NCBI RefSeq assembly: GCF_029633865.1
Contig: NC_079213.1
Coordinates: 113,234,421 to 113,298,420 of the forward strand
Direction: 5' to 3'
Source: Lampris incognitus
Lineage: Eukaryota; Chordata; Actinopteri; Lampriformes; Lampridae
Length of the DNA stretch: 64,000 bases
Part shown: positions 30,079 to 41,264 of the stretch, in pieces
Layout: each line of letters opens with the position of its first letter
Position numbering within the stretch: position 1 is the stretch's first letter
The notes under the pieces: model-generated
The model's input: only the letters and a program-made list of their open reading frames with translations
Databases searched by the model: none
What the model was told of the DNA's origin: nothing
Made by a program: the position numbers and the translations under genes

Positions 30079-32530
30079 GAACTCTGAACTCTGTGAAGTA
30101 GCACTGACACTGAAGCCAGAACATCAACCAAAGTTCTGTCAGGCTCGTGTGGTCCCATATGCACTCAGGCCCAAAGTGGAAGCAGAACTGCAGTGCCTGC
30201 AACAACTAGGTGTTATTTCCCCAGTGCAGTTCAGTGAGTGGGCCACCCCCATTGTGCCGATCATGAAGAAAAAGGGGGATGTACGCATCTGCGGGGATTT
30301 TAAGGTAACTCTCAACCCCGCCCTTTGTGCTGAACATTATCCTATTCCCCAGATAGAAGATCTGTTTGCTTCCCTAGCGGGGGGGGGGCAGTGTTTTAGC
30401 AAACTGGATCTCTCCCATGCTTACCTGCAGGTGCCGGTTCAGGAGGGCTCTTGCAGTTACCTTACCATCACCACACATAAGGGAATGTTCCACTACAACC
30501 GGCTGCCATTTGGAATAACGTCAGCGCCATCGATCTTCCAAAGAGTAATGGACCAAGTTCTTCAGGGGCTTCCCAATGTGCACTGTTTTCTGGACGACAT
30601 TTTAGTGACTGGACAGGACGACGCTGATCATCTAAAAAACTAGGAGACAGTGTTGAGTCACTTGGAGAACTTTGACAGGTTCTGTGAATACCGTGCTGTT
30701 ATACCACCTGGACTCCCTGTCTGTGTGCAGCACAGATATTCGCAAAGAAACAAGGTATGGCCCTCTCACGTGATGGACATGGTCTTGTCAGGGCAGTTTG
30801 CAGTAGTCAAGGAACGGGACGATGCACTGATGCCCTATTGCTAAAGGAGAGAGGAGCTCACCGTGGTTCTAGGGTGCCTTCTGTGGGGCAACCGGGTTAT
30901 TGTACCCCCAAAGTTGAGACCAGATCTGCTGAAAGAGCTGCATGTGGGGCACCCGAGAGTGGTTAAAATGAAAGCTGTTCCTCACAGCCACTTCTGGTGG
31001 CCGGAGATTGACGCTCAGATTGAACAGCAGGCCAAAGTGTGTCATTTGTGCCTGTACAACCAGAAGTCTCCCGCCCTTTCCCCGCTGCACTCGTGGCTGT
31101 GGCCAGGTATGCTGTGGCAGAGGGTACATGTGGATTTTGCTGGGCCGTTGGAGGGGCATATGTTGCTAGTGGTGGTTGATGCTCACTCAAAGTGGCCGGA
31201 AGTGGAACAGATGGATTCCACCACAAGCTCAAAGACTGTTCAGGCTTTAAGAGGGTTGTTCAGCCGTCATGGCCTGCCTGAGGATTTGGTCAGCGACAAT
31301 GGTCCGCAGTTCACCCCGAGTGAAAGCGAATGGGGTGAAACATGTGCGCTCTGCACCCTTTCACCCAGCCACAAGTGGATTGGTGGAAAGTTTTGTGCAG
31401 ACACGTAAGCAGTCATTGAAAGCTTCCAGGGGGCAGACCATGATGCGACATCGGCTGGATTCGTTCCTGCTCAGCTATAGAAATGCTCCCCATGCCACAA
31501 TGAATGAGTCTCCGACCATGCTCTTCCTTCGCCGTCGGTTCTGCTCCTGCTTCGACCTCCTCAAGCCAAGTGTGGCAGCCGTGATGGGTCAGGCACAGAC
31601 AGGCCGGGAGAGTCGCAGGGCTCCATTCGCCAAGGACAAAGACTTCACGCCTGGGGACTGTGTTCTGGTGCGTGATTATAGATGGGGGGAGGAGAAGTGG
31701 ATGCCGGGTGTGGTGGTGTCTCAGGCGGGGCCAGTGTCCTACATGGTAGATGTGGGGTCAGGGCTACACTGGAAACGCCACACAGATCAGATGAGGGCCT
31801 GCGACCCAGAAATGCTCACGCCTGGAGAGCCATCACAACCCGCCTCATTGGAGAAAAAAGCTACTGCCCCCACGAAAGATCCAGTGCCAATTCCTTCAGC
31901 GGGTAGGCAGGATTCCCCCCCCCCCCGAAAAGTCACTCAGTCCCACAAATGGAGCCAGTAAACTCAGGGTCAACAGCAGTATCGGTTGAGGCTGATGCTC
32001 CCCCAGAGACTGTTCCCTCATGGACTGTTAGGAGGTACCCTACACAGACAAGAAAACTCCCAGACCGCCTCAATCTGTAATGGACTTTGGGTTAAAGGGG
32101 CACTTGCCACACTAGGTAAGTTAGTGAGTTGGGCAGTTTACCACCACTCACCCAGGTTGTGTAACATGTGCAAGTCCTGTTTTTTTTAATGCAAGTGATA
32201 GTAGGATGTTCTGAGTTATGTTATCTGTTTTAAAGTATTCCGTGTTGTTCTGCAGGAATATTCGGGTGTTATTCAGGAGATATAAATAGGCAATCAGGTT
32301 TTTCGGGGAAGCTAAATAAGTGGGGAGGAGAAGTGATATATTTTGTGTTTGTTTGCTCTGGACACTTCCCTAGGGTGCCGTTAGAGGACGCCCGTGTTTA
32401 TATATTGGGCATCACTGTTTCCGGGTTGTCTTATTCCGCACTCTCTCTCTGGAATGAAGTCGGATCACAGCACAATGAAAGTTCGCTTCGCCTGTTACTT
32501 TATTACGTACTTCAAGTGTAGTACAGAGAA
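30079..32530 (+). mobile_element. Ty3/gypsy retrotransposon fossil 2, with probable 3' LTR
   Basis: A gypsy lineage distinct from fossil 1: reverse transcriptase (about 30.13-30.65 kb, with the LDDIL active-site block), integrase zinc and catalytic regions (about 30.87-31.5 kb) and a C-terminal integrase tail to about 31.96 kb. Sequence from about 32.06 to 32.53 kb, with tataaatagg near 32.28 kb, looks like its 3' LTR. It is broken, with several breaks and missing 5' parts. No second LTR was found. Confidence 0.87.
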
Positions 32531-32590
32531 GTCGGTGACTTCCGTCTGTGAATCTAACACACAGGTGGAAGTCGGTGACTTCCGCCTGTG
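32527..32590. repeat. short palindrome (acacacaggtggaagtc type)
   Basis: aacacacaggtggaagtc (from about 32,556) faces gacttccgcctgtgtgtt with one mismatch, and part of it is repeated in tandem just upstream. This is an inverted-repeat junction next to the gypsy fossil. Confidence 0.7.
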
Positions 32591-32639
32591 TGTTATGGTG
32601 AGCTCACCAAACTCCAATGGTGAGTTTGAACATATTTTT

Positions 32640-32755
32640 AATAACAGTGGAGCGAATTCGGGGGGGCAACCACAGGAACTGCCGCGGCCGGGACGCTAAC
32701 CCGTATCGCCCGCACCGCAGGAGACATCGCTAACCGCTCGACTAAAGGGTCAGAC
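32640..32755 (-). repeat. tRNA-like repeat, copy 2
   Basis: Minus strand: gaccctttagtcgagcggtt then agcgatgtctcctgcggtgc, a tRNA-like A-box region; the B box is degraded. Related to 1,240-1,365. Probably a SINE head. Confidence 0.5.
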
Positions 32756-32879
32756 CCGCCTGCCAGCGGCCAGCGTGTCTTCTTATCCATGCACATTACA
32801 ATAGGGTCGCTTTGGAAACTGCTGACCTTGTCTCGTTTTGTGTGGCCTCAGCGGCCACCTGTTGTGCTCTGTTAACTAG

Positions 32880-32880
<1 letters not shown>

Positions 32881-32944
<64 letters not shown>
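32881..32944. repeat. (TG)n microsatellite
   Basis: About 32 uninterrupted TG units. Confidence 0.97.
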
Positions 32945-32950
<6 letters not shown>

Positions 32951-33099
32951 TTTTTTAACGCTGCCGCCGCGCAGCATGCATAGCTTTCTCTGCGACACAC
33001 TGTTTGCTGTTGGTGTTCAGCACTACTCGTAGGCCGGTGTGCAGCGTCTTCTCATGAAACGGGTCGTGCCACATCGTACGAAGAGTTATGCACAATTTT

Positions 33100-33470
33100 T
33101 CGTGGATAGTTCGCGGCCATTGAATATGGACCTTCTTTCACTGACGCAATAGTGGGTGCAAGGAAAGGTGGTGCTAGTGCATCATTAATTATACAGGATG
33201 TCTTTGTCGCAGCGGAGGCATAACCTTTAGTGATTTCACTGTCTGGAAAGGCAGCTCTGACTAAAGGCCTGATGTGGTTTGCTGTAGGCCTGTGGCGATT
33301 CGTAAATTGTGTTCCACGAGAAAATTAGAAAATAAAACCTCGGCCTTGGTAATCTTCTCTTGCAGTGGTGAAGTGTTTGGTAAAAAGAAGGTTTGCAACG
33401 AAGTCATACCCACTGTGGCTTGTTTCTTCTCTCTACGCTCCGGACAGATGTTGGACGCCAACATCTGTCC
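33100..33470 (-). pseudogene. hAT/BED-type transposase remnant
   Basis: The minus strand reads TKAEVLFSNFLVEHNLRIAT near 33,300-33,370, a block I recognise from fish hAT-like transposase proteins. Further family-like pieces follow in other frames down to about 33,110. The copy is frameshifted and short. Confidence 0.55.
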
Positions 33471-34229
33471 GTCCTTGGTGAGCACACAGCTTTAGAAATC
33501 TTTTGCAAATGTCACAGAAATTTTTTTGTGGATGTTCAGTTTGTCTCGATGACAAGTGAATGGATAAAGTCATCTCCTGAATATGGATGCATTCATCGAG
33601 ACGAACGGGAGAATTTGGTTTTCTATGTGTGCGCACCGCTTAACTTTCGTTTCGACATTTTTGCTAGCTGTCGCAAACATCAAGTGGCACAAACCGTAAG
33701 CCCGCCGTTGAGGAGCAAGATCAAGAAACACGTCTGATTGGCTAAAGTAACGCTCAACCAATTAGTTGTAGTAATACTCAGCCAATTAGATGTTACCTTG
33801 TTCATGTATTTCTGATACTAACAAATCAAATCAAACCAAGTATTAAACTAAAGTATAAGATAATTCGTTAACATGTTTATAGAGCTTTTTCCCTTGCTAT
33901 GTGTGCAGCTAACGAGTTCTGGATGGAATGCGTGAGATTTGACGGGATGCGTGAGACATCGGAACCTATGTGTGAGCCCGTGACATGGGGTCTCAATGCA
34001 TGAGAGCTGAGAGCTATGTAATCATAACAGCAGCAGCACCACCACTACCAACAACAATAACAACAATAATAATCTACTACTTTCGGCTTCTTCCATTAGG
34101 GGTCGCCACAGCGGATCATCCGTTTCAATTAGGGCTGCACGATTTGGGAAAAAGTCATATTACAATTATTGTGGACAATATTGCAATTTGCGATTGTGAC
34201 ACAATAAATAGATGTATACACATACTACT

Positions 34230-34570
34230 ACCACTACTTTCGGCTGCTCCCGTTAGGGGTCGCCACAGCGGATCATCCGTTTCCATTTCTTCCTGTCCTC
34301 CACACATGTCCAAACTATCTCAATCTTGCCTCTCTTGCTTTGTCTCCAAACCGTCCAATCTGAACTGTCCTTCTAATATAATCTCTCCTAATCCTGTCCT
34401 TCATCACTCTCAATGAAAATCTTTGCATCTTCAACTCTGCCATCTCCAGCTCCGCCTTCTGTCTTTTCGTCAGTGCCACTGTCTCCAAACCATATAACAT
34501 AACTGGTCTCACTGTCATCTTGTAAACCTTCCCTTTAACTCTTAATGGTACCCTTCTGTCACAAATCACT
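34230..34570 (-). mobile_element. RTE/Expander-like LINE, 3'-end fragment
   Basis: The minus strand encodes ICDRRVPLRVKGKVYKMTVR, PVMLYGLETVALTKRQ and RIRRDYIRRTVQIGRFG, the C-terminal end of a teleost LINE ORF2. It is followed by the typical gatccgctgtggcgacccct / aacgggagcagccg 3' end. Strongly 5'-truncated. Confidence 0.75.
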
Positions 34571-34579
34571 CATGTCATT

Positions 34580-35030
34580 CTTCTCCACCCACATCACAAC
34601 ACTGTAACATGGCGACAGATGTACTCTTACCCCCCACCTCCCGGTCAGGGACGGTTGTTCCCTCTGCACATAGGTCCCTAAACTAAAGTAAGAGCTGGGT
34701 ATTGTCAGCATAGCAGTGGTATGTGAAACCATGGGAGTGGATGATTGTACAAAATGAGGTTGTGTATATTTAGAAGAGAAGGGGACTGAGCACAGACCCT
34801 TGAGGCACCCCTGTGGATAAGCCGTGCAGTTTGGACACGTCTCCCCCCCACGATACTCTAAAAGCTCTCCCTGAGAGGTAGGATGTGAACCAGCGGAGGG
34901 CAGATCCTGAGATACCAAGCTCAGTGAGTGTGGAGAGGAGGATTTGGTGGTTAACCGTGTCAAAGGCAGCTGGCAGCTGAAAGCTGAGGACTGCCCAGTG
35001 GCTCTAGCCAAATGCAGTGATTCCATTACC
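34580..35030. repeat. dispersed teleost repeat (LINE UTR-like)
   Basis: Contains gagctgggtattgtcagcat, ctgagcacagacccttgagg and gtcaaaggcagctggcagct, phrases that I recognise as a frequent fish repeat related to LINE untranslated regions. No open frame of interest. Confidence 0.45.
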
Positions 35031-35039
35031 GACAGGAGT

Positions 35040-35112
35040 GCATTCTCAGTAGATCAAAGAAGGTTGGATCAGTTCATGTGGATACAACCTTTATTGACAA
35101 ATACGTTTCATC
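35040..35112 (-). mobile_element. Penelope-like element 3' region, left part (split by Rex3)
   Basis: ggatacaacctttattgaca then aatacgtttcatc is the inverted terminal part of a Penelope-like element. It continues at 38,200 beyond the inserted Rex3. Confidence 0.55.
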
Positions 35113-35610
35113 ACACTCCTCCGTGAATCGTCACCTTAACATGGTGGAGGCGTTTGTGTGTCCCCGTGATCCTGGGAGCTGTGTTGTCGGGCAGTAGCCC
35201 CTAGTAGGGTCTCCCAAGGCAAATTGGTCCCGAGGGAGGGGCCAGACTAAGAGCGATTCCCAAAAAGCCCAATGAATTTACACCAGCAGAGTTACAGCAC
35301 CTTGCCCGGAAAAGGGAAACCGGGGCCCCCTCCTGAAGCCGGACCTGGGAGGGGAGCTCGCCAGAGAGCATCTGGTGGCTGGGCCTTGGCCAATGGGGCC
35401 CGGTCAGGCCCAGCCTGAAAAAACAACATGGAGCCACCACCCCGTGGACCCACTACACGTGGGGATGAGCGTTGGGGTAGGGTGTAATGCAGGCTGGGCG
35501 GCAGGCAAAGGCGTGGACCGGGGCGTGCCGACTTCTGGCATCGCAGATTGGTCCTCGGGACGTGGAATGTCACCTCTCTGGCAGGGAAGGAGCCTGAGCT
35601 GGTGTGAGAG

Positions 35611-36867
35611 GTGGAGCGGTACCAACTAGATATAGTTGGACTCACCTCCACATATAGCATGGTCTCTGGTACCAAACACCTGGAGAGGGACTGGACTTAT
35701 TACTTTTCCAGAGATGGCCAAGGGGACAGGCACCGGGCGAGTGTGGGGATACTCACAAGTCCCTGGTTGAGCGCCGTCATGTTGGAGTTCTCCCTGGGGA
35801 ATGAGAGCGTTGACTCTATACGACTGCGAGTCACTGGGGGAATGGCTCTGACTGTTGTGCGTGCTTATGCACCGAATAGCTGTTCGGAGTATCTGGCCTT
35901 CTTGGAGTTTCTGGGTGGTGTCCTGGATAGGGCTCTGCCTCGGGGCTCTATAGTTCTGCAGAGGGACTTCAACACTCATGTGGGCAACGATGGAGAAACC
36001 TGGAGGGGCGTGATTGGGAGGAACGGCCTCCCCGATCTGAACCCGAGCAGTGCCTTGTTATTGGACTTCTGTCTGAGTTATGGATTGGCAATAGCAACCA
36101 CCATGTTTGAACATAAGGTAGTTCATAAGTGTACTTGGTACCAGAACACCTTACGTCGAAGATCGATGATAGACTTTGTAGTTGTATCATCAGATCTGCA
36201 GCCCTATGTTTTGGACACTCAGGTGAAGAGAGGAGCAGAGATGTCAACTGATCACCACCTGGTGGTGAGTTGGATCAGATGGCGAGGGAGGCTGCCGGAG
36301 AGACCTGGCAAACCCAAACGAGTAGTGAGGGTGAACTGGGAACATCTGGTGGAGGCCCCTGTATATGAGGTCTTCAACTCCCACTGCCAGAAGAAGTTCT
36401 CGTGTATCCCGAGGGAGGCTGGGGACATGGAGTCTGAGTGGGCCATATTCAAAGCCTTTATTGTAGATGCGGCAGGCAGGAGCTGTGGTCAAAAGGTCAT
36501 CGGTGCCTGTCGAGGCGGCAACCCAAGAACCCGCTGGTGGACACTGGTGGTGAGGGAAGCCGTCAGGCTGAAGAAGGAGGCCTTTTGGACTTGGTTTGCC
36601 CAGGGGTCTCTTGAAGCAGCAGACAGGTACCGGGAGCCCAGAAGGGCTGCTACTTCGGCAGTCGCGAAAGCAAAAACTTGGGTGTGGGAGGAGTTCGCCG
36701 AGGCTATGGAGGAGGACTTTCGGTTGGCCTCAAGGAAGTTCTGGCAAACCATCCGACGACTCAGGAAGGGGAAGCAGGGCTTGACTCAGGCTGTGTTCAG
36801 CCGGGGAGGGGAACTGTTGACCCAGACTGGGGATGTTGTCGAGCGGTGGAAATGTGATGCCCGATAA
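35611..36867 (+). pseudogene. Rex3 endonuclease/linker reading frame
   Basis: Open for 418 codons but closed upstream by a TGA at about 35,608 inside the endonuclease start (LVLGTWNVTSLAGKEPEL is upstream in frame). Endonuclease blocks are present: YAPNSCSEY, the [11 protein letters not shown] region (normally LGDFNAHVG), and [12 protein letters not shown]. It then continues through [17 protein letters not shown] to [18 protein letters not shown]. The frame runs into the palindromic deletion junction at 36,851-36,884, which separates it from the RT. Not functional as a single polyprotein. Confidence 0.85.
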
Positions 36868-36882
36868 TTATCGGGCATCACA

Positions 36883-38139
36883 TTGCTCAGCCTCCCTGGG
36901 AACGTCTACTCTAGGGTGCTCAAAAGGAGGCTCCGACCGATTGTCGAACCTCAGATCCAGGAGGAACAATGCGGATTCCGTCCTGGCCATGGAACAACGG
37001 ACCAACTCTTTACCCTTAAGGAAGTGCTGAGGGGGGCATGGGAGTTTGACCAGCCAGTCTACATGTGTTTTGTGGACTTGGAGAAGGTTTACGTCCATGT
37101 ACCCCAGGGCACTCTGCGGGGGCTACTGTGGGAGTATGGGGTACCGGGACAGTTGCTACAAGCCATCCGGTCCTTGTATAACCAAAGTGAGAGCTGTGTC
37201 TGCATTCTCGGCACAAAGTCAAACACGTTTTTGGTGGGTGTCGGACTCCGCCAAGGTTGTCCCTTATCTCCGATTCTGTTTGTGATATTCATGGACAGGA
37301 TCTCAAAGCACAGCCAAGGTGAGGAGTGTGACCGTTTTGGGAACCTCAGAATTGCATCTCTGCTCTTTGCAGATGATGTGGTTTTGTTGGCTTCATCAGA
37401 ATGCGACCTCCGGCACGGACTGGGGCGGTTTGCAGCTGAGTGTGAAATGGCTGGGATGAGAGTCAGCACCTCCAAGTCTGACGCCATGGTTCTCTACCGG
37501 AAAATGGTGGATTGCTGCCTCTGGGTTGGGGATGAGTTGTTGCCTCAAGTGAAGGAGTTCAAGTATCTCGGGGTCTTGTTCACGAGTGAGGGTAGGATGG
37601 AGCGGGAGATTGACAGGCGGATTGGTGCAGCATCAGCAGTAATGCGGACGTTGTACCAGACCATTGTGGCGAAGAAGGAGCTGAGCCAGGAGGCAAAGCT
37701 CTCAGTTTACCAGCCAGTCTTCGTTTCAATCCTCACCTATGGTCATGAGCTTTTGGTAGTGACCGAAGGGGTGAGATCGCGGATACATGCGGCTGAAATT
37801 AGTTTCCTCCGTACGGTGTCTGGGCTCAGCCTTAGAGATAGGGTGAGGAGCTCGAACATCTGGAGGGAGCTCGGAGTAGAGCCACTGCTCCTTCGCATCG
37901 AAAGGAGCCAGTTGAGATGGTTCGGGCATCTGATTAGGATGCCCCCTGGGCGCCTTCCTTTGGAGGTTTACCGGGCATGGCCAACTGGGAGGAGATCCCG
38001 GGGTAGACCCAGAACACGCTGGAGGGACTACATGTCCAGTCTGGCCTGGGAACGCCCTGAGATCCCCCAGGAGGAGCTGGAGGGTGTTGCTTGGGAGAGG
38101 GACATCTGGAGTGCCCTACTGCGCTTGCTGCCACCGTGA
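36883..38139 (+). pseudogene. Rex3 reverse transcriptase reading frame
   Basis: Open for 418 codons and very well preserved: [57 protein letters not shown], the active-site block [13 protein letters not shown] (the DD at the Asp-Asp position), [29 protein letters not shown] and RPRTRWRDYMSSLAWERPEI, to a stop at 38,139. It lacks the N-terminal RT blocks removed by the upstream deletion. The good preservation indicates a fairly recent insertion. Confidence 0.88.
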
Positions 38140-38199
38140 CCCGACCCCAGAAAAGTGGCTGGAGATGAGATGAGATGAGATGAGATGAGACGTTTCATC

Positions 38200-38440
38200 G
38201 CTCAACTAAGCTACATCTTCAGTCTAAACTGACTGCAGGTATCACCACACCTTATAAACAATACAGTTGCATAACAACCGAAAGCAATGACCAGTTTCAT
38301 ATGCAAATATGGATCTGACCATTAACTAGAGTTTCAATGGTCATATGTATTATTCACAGAGGATTTGGGAATGTTTGCAATCACAGCATTGTAAGATGCC
38401 CCTTAGCCTCTTGCAAAGGGGCTGAATTTTGCTGTCACGC
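38200..38440 (-). mobile_element. Penelope-like element 3' region, right part
   Basis: ctcaactaagctacatcttc, agtctaaactgactgcaggt, gttgcataacaaccgaaagc and caatcacagcattgtaagat form the familiar untranslated end of teleost Penelope-like elements. This continues the piece at 35,040-35,112. Confidence 0.6.
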
Positions 38441-38491
38441 CGAGGGAAGTCAGCCCCAGCACGGAATTAGTTCCATCACTCTGTAGGCACG

Positions 38492-39158
38492 ATGGCATTA
38501 GAGTTTGAGGCCATTCTGAGTTCTGACAATTCCATGGATCAGAAGTGGACCTCCCTAACCCCATTGCGACATCAAGCTGCAATCGACTCTATAGTCTACA
38601 AAGTCAGAAAATATCAGGACTGGTTCAACAAGAACTCTGACACCTCACATCCCTGCTGGAAACCATGCATGGGTCAAACAAGGCTCCTCTCAACGTCCCT
38701 GCATCCATCATCCATCTTTCGGCAGCAGTGGCAAACAGCATGTAAGGCAGTACAAATAACCTTGCGCACTCTGCAACATACAGAGAGGATGAACAAAGCT
38801 CATGAGATTCAATCATATGCTGACAGAAATGATATGCACAACTTCTACAATTCTATAAAGACTATATATGGCTATTCAAACTGCTCTATCACACCCTTAC
38901 AATCAGCGGACGGACTGACAACCCTGAAGGATCAACAGCAGATCCTGGCAAGATAGGTGGAACATTTTGAAGCCCTACTTAACCAGCATTTACTAACTGA
39001 CCAATCCTTCCTGGAAGAGCTGCCAATTCCTCCGCCCATCCCAGACCTTGACCACTCGCAAACTTTTCTAGAAGCACTTGCAGCCATCAACTCCTTCAAG
39101 AACAACAAGTCCCCTGGCAGTGATGATATCTCAGTAGAACTCCTAAAACAAGGCAAGG
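38492..39158 (+). pseudogene. non-LTR retrotransposon fragment (linker before RT)
   Basis: Encodes KYQDWFNKNS, AHEIQSYADRNDMHNFYN, IKTIYGYSN, SADGLTTLKDQQQILAR, then a stop, then VEHFEALLNQHL and FKNNKSPGSDDISVELLKQG. This is the linker and first RT block of a jockey/I-like vertebrate LINE (consensus ...EIQSYADRNDMKNFYDALK). It is cut off at the KAPGSD block. Confidence 0.7.
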
Positions 39159-39345
39159 CAAGGCAAGTTTATTTGTATAGCACCTTATCATCACGGAGGT
39201 CATTCCAAGTGCTGTACAGGCAAAAGATAAGACGAAAGAAAAAGCATTATAAAAGCATAAAGTATGATGAATAAAAGTGCAGACAAATTTTTTAAAAGTA
39301 CAAACGAATTTAAAGAGTTCTCTGTGGTGGAAAGACTTGTGGTGC
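39159..39345 (+). repeat. ggcaaggcaagtttatttgt-type dispersed repeat
   Basis: aaggcaaggcaaggcaagtt then tatttgtatagcacc is a very common teleost LINE/SINE 3' end. It separates the LINE fragment from the next gypsy fossil. Confidence 0.6.
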
Positions 39346-39354
39346 CCACAACTA

Positions 39355-40290
39355 TGAGATGAAAAATGCTCACCGGGATACACGAAGGGCACCTGGGTGC
39401 AGAAAAGTCAAAAAGAAGAGCACGTGAGGCTCTCTACTGGCCAAACATGAACTCTGATACTGACCAGCTGATTAGTGAGTGTGCTACATGTCAGGAGTAT
39501 CACTATAAGCAAACAATGGAACCCCTCATTACCACACAGCTCCCATCACAACCTTGTGAAAAGGTAGGAACTGATATATTTCACTATGAGGGAAAGACTA
39601 TTTGTTAGTTATAGATTACTATTCCAATTATCCGAAAACGCATCTCTTGTCCACTACCACATCAAGAGCAGTGATAACTCAGTTGAAGTCAATCTTTTCC
39701 AGCCAAGGCATCCCTCTAACTCTAGTTTCTGATAATAGCCCTCCCTATGTAAGTCATGAGTTTCAGGCGTTTGCTACAGAGTATGAGTTTAATCACGTCA
39801 CCTCCAGTCCTCTTTATCCTCAGGCCAACGGGAAAGAAGAAAAGGGAGTACAGATTATGAAAAGACTATTAAAAAAGCAGCACATAGCAACACTGACCCA
39901 TACCTGGCGCTGATGTTATACAGGGCAGCCCCGCTGGAAAGCGGGAAGTCTCCAGGCGAGCTATTGCTGGATCGCAAGATCTGTACTCGATTGCCCAGTC
40001 ATGGTTCACACATGCCTGAACACAGAGATGAGTTGTGGGCAGACAAAGGCAGAAGACTACAGCAGAAACAAAAGACGTGTCATGATCACACAGCTACCGC
40101 TCTTTGCCTCTACAGGAGAAGGATGTAGTTCGCATAGAAGGGCCTAGGTCATGGGCTAAAAGAGCCATTGTTTGGCAACAGGTCACTCCCAGGTCATACA
40201 GTATCATGACAGAGGATGGTGACGTCTTTCGCAGAAACAGGAAGCCTCTGTTGAGAACCACAGAGTCGTTGCAACCATAGGTGGGCAGAG
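39355..40290 (+). mobile_element. Ty3/gypsy fossil 3 (integrase end)
   Basis: Integrase zinc region (EGHLGAEKSKRRAREALYWP, CATCQEY), catalytic core (DYYSNYPKTHLL, LVSDNSPPY) and C-terminal pol tail ending near MTEDGDVFRRNRKPLLRTTE. It lacks gag, protease, RT and LTRs and is broken by several changes. Old fossil. Confidence 0.87.
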
Positions 40291-40388
40291 AAGATGACCT
40301 GAGAACGGAGAGCTGACTGAGTGATGATGAGATTAGAGCAATGGCACAAAATGACAAAGGACACAATAGTGGCGATGTGACAGAGGTT

Positions 40389-40426
40389 CTGTGTGGTGCC
40401 GACACGGCCATGTCGGCACCACACAG
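40389..40426. other. perfect 16-bp hairpin
   Basis: ctgtgtggtgccgaca and tgtcggcaccacacag are exact inverted copies separated by six bases (cggcca). Just 3' of the gypsy fossil. Confidence 0.85.
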
Positions 40427-41264
40427 ACCTCAGCCTCATCCTCAGCATCCCTCTCCAGCAGGAGGCACTCTGGAGCACTGTCTGATCTTGGCTATGAGGA
40501 CAGCCCAGAGGGAGGGACGCTGAGCCGTAAACCGCTGCGGCTGGGCACGAGTGATGTGTATGACAGAGGGAAACTTGGAATTCGCAGCGCCTGCTGGGAA
40601 AGCTGACAGTTTTCTGTGCGTGGGCGAGTGGGTGCCAGGGGCAGCGTTTGGTGGTAGCGGTAGGGAGGCGTGGCATGAGGAGGAGAAGGAAGACGAGGGG
40701 CGTTCCTGCTGCCACCGCCGCTGTTGCTGCTGCTGGTCAGCAGACTGGCTGCGCCTCATGCCCGGTGGTTGGCCCTGGTGCAGGGAATCCGACAGGGTGG
40801 CAGACAAGCATCTAAGGGGGTTCAGCATCCCGTTCAACTGGGCAAGTCAGAGCGGACACAGACACACAACAACCACCACATATTGTCCAACATGTGCACG
40901 AGAACACACGAAATGTAACCACCATTGATTGACAGATTGTGAACAGTTTAAAGCCTTTGTTATTGTTAGTAATGCTGTTATTGTTACTGTTGTTCTTTGA
41001 TTTGTTCAGACAATTATTGTGTAATATGGTAAAGTTGTCATGTGTAGTTTTTGGGCCTGTGTCCATTCTTTACTAATAAAATCATACCAGTCAATTTTGA
41101 CCGGGAACACAACAGATGTTATTTTGTGCAACTATTTAAAAATTTGAAATGGTTTCAAGAAAATGTCCTCGTTAAGACTTTGACACAAAGTAGTCTGTGA
41201 TAAACAGCGCAGTATTTTTCATCTGAGTATTTGTTATCGTCAAAATAATCCATACATTACGGAA

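Larger units (their letters stand above)
35113..38189 (+). mobile_element. Rex3 LINE (RTE clade), nearly full length, with target duplication
   Basis: This 3.1-kb copy has a 5' untranslated region (from gaatcgtcaccttaacatgg), an apurinic-type endonuclease, a reverse transcriptase and a short tandem 3' tail (agatgagatg repeats, 38,160-38,189) typical of Rex3. The 10-bp duplication acgtttcatc lies at 35,103-35,112 and 38,190-38,199. Compared with the fragment at 12,306, about 320 bp in the linker before the RT are missing, replaced by a perfect palindrome. It has inserted into a Penelope-like 3' end. Confidence 0.92.

Noticed and set aside
40391-40606. Ser-rich frame (SASSSASLSSRRHSGALSDLG) as a host exon
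   Set aside because: No splice borders and no partner exons, and it lies just behind a gypsy fossil. Not enough evidence to call a gene.
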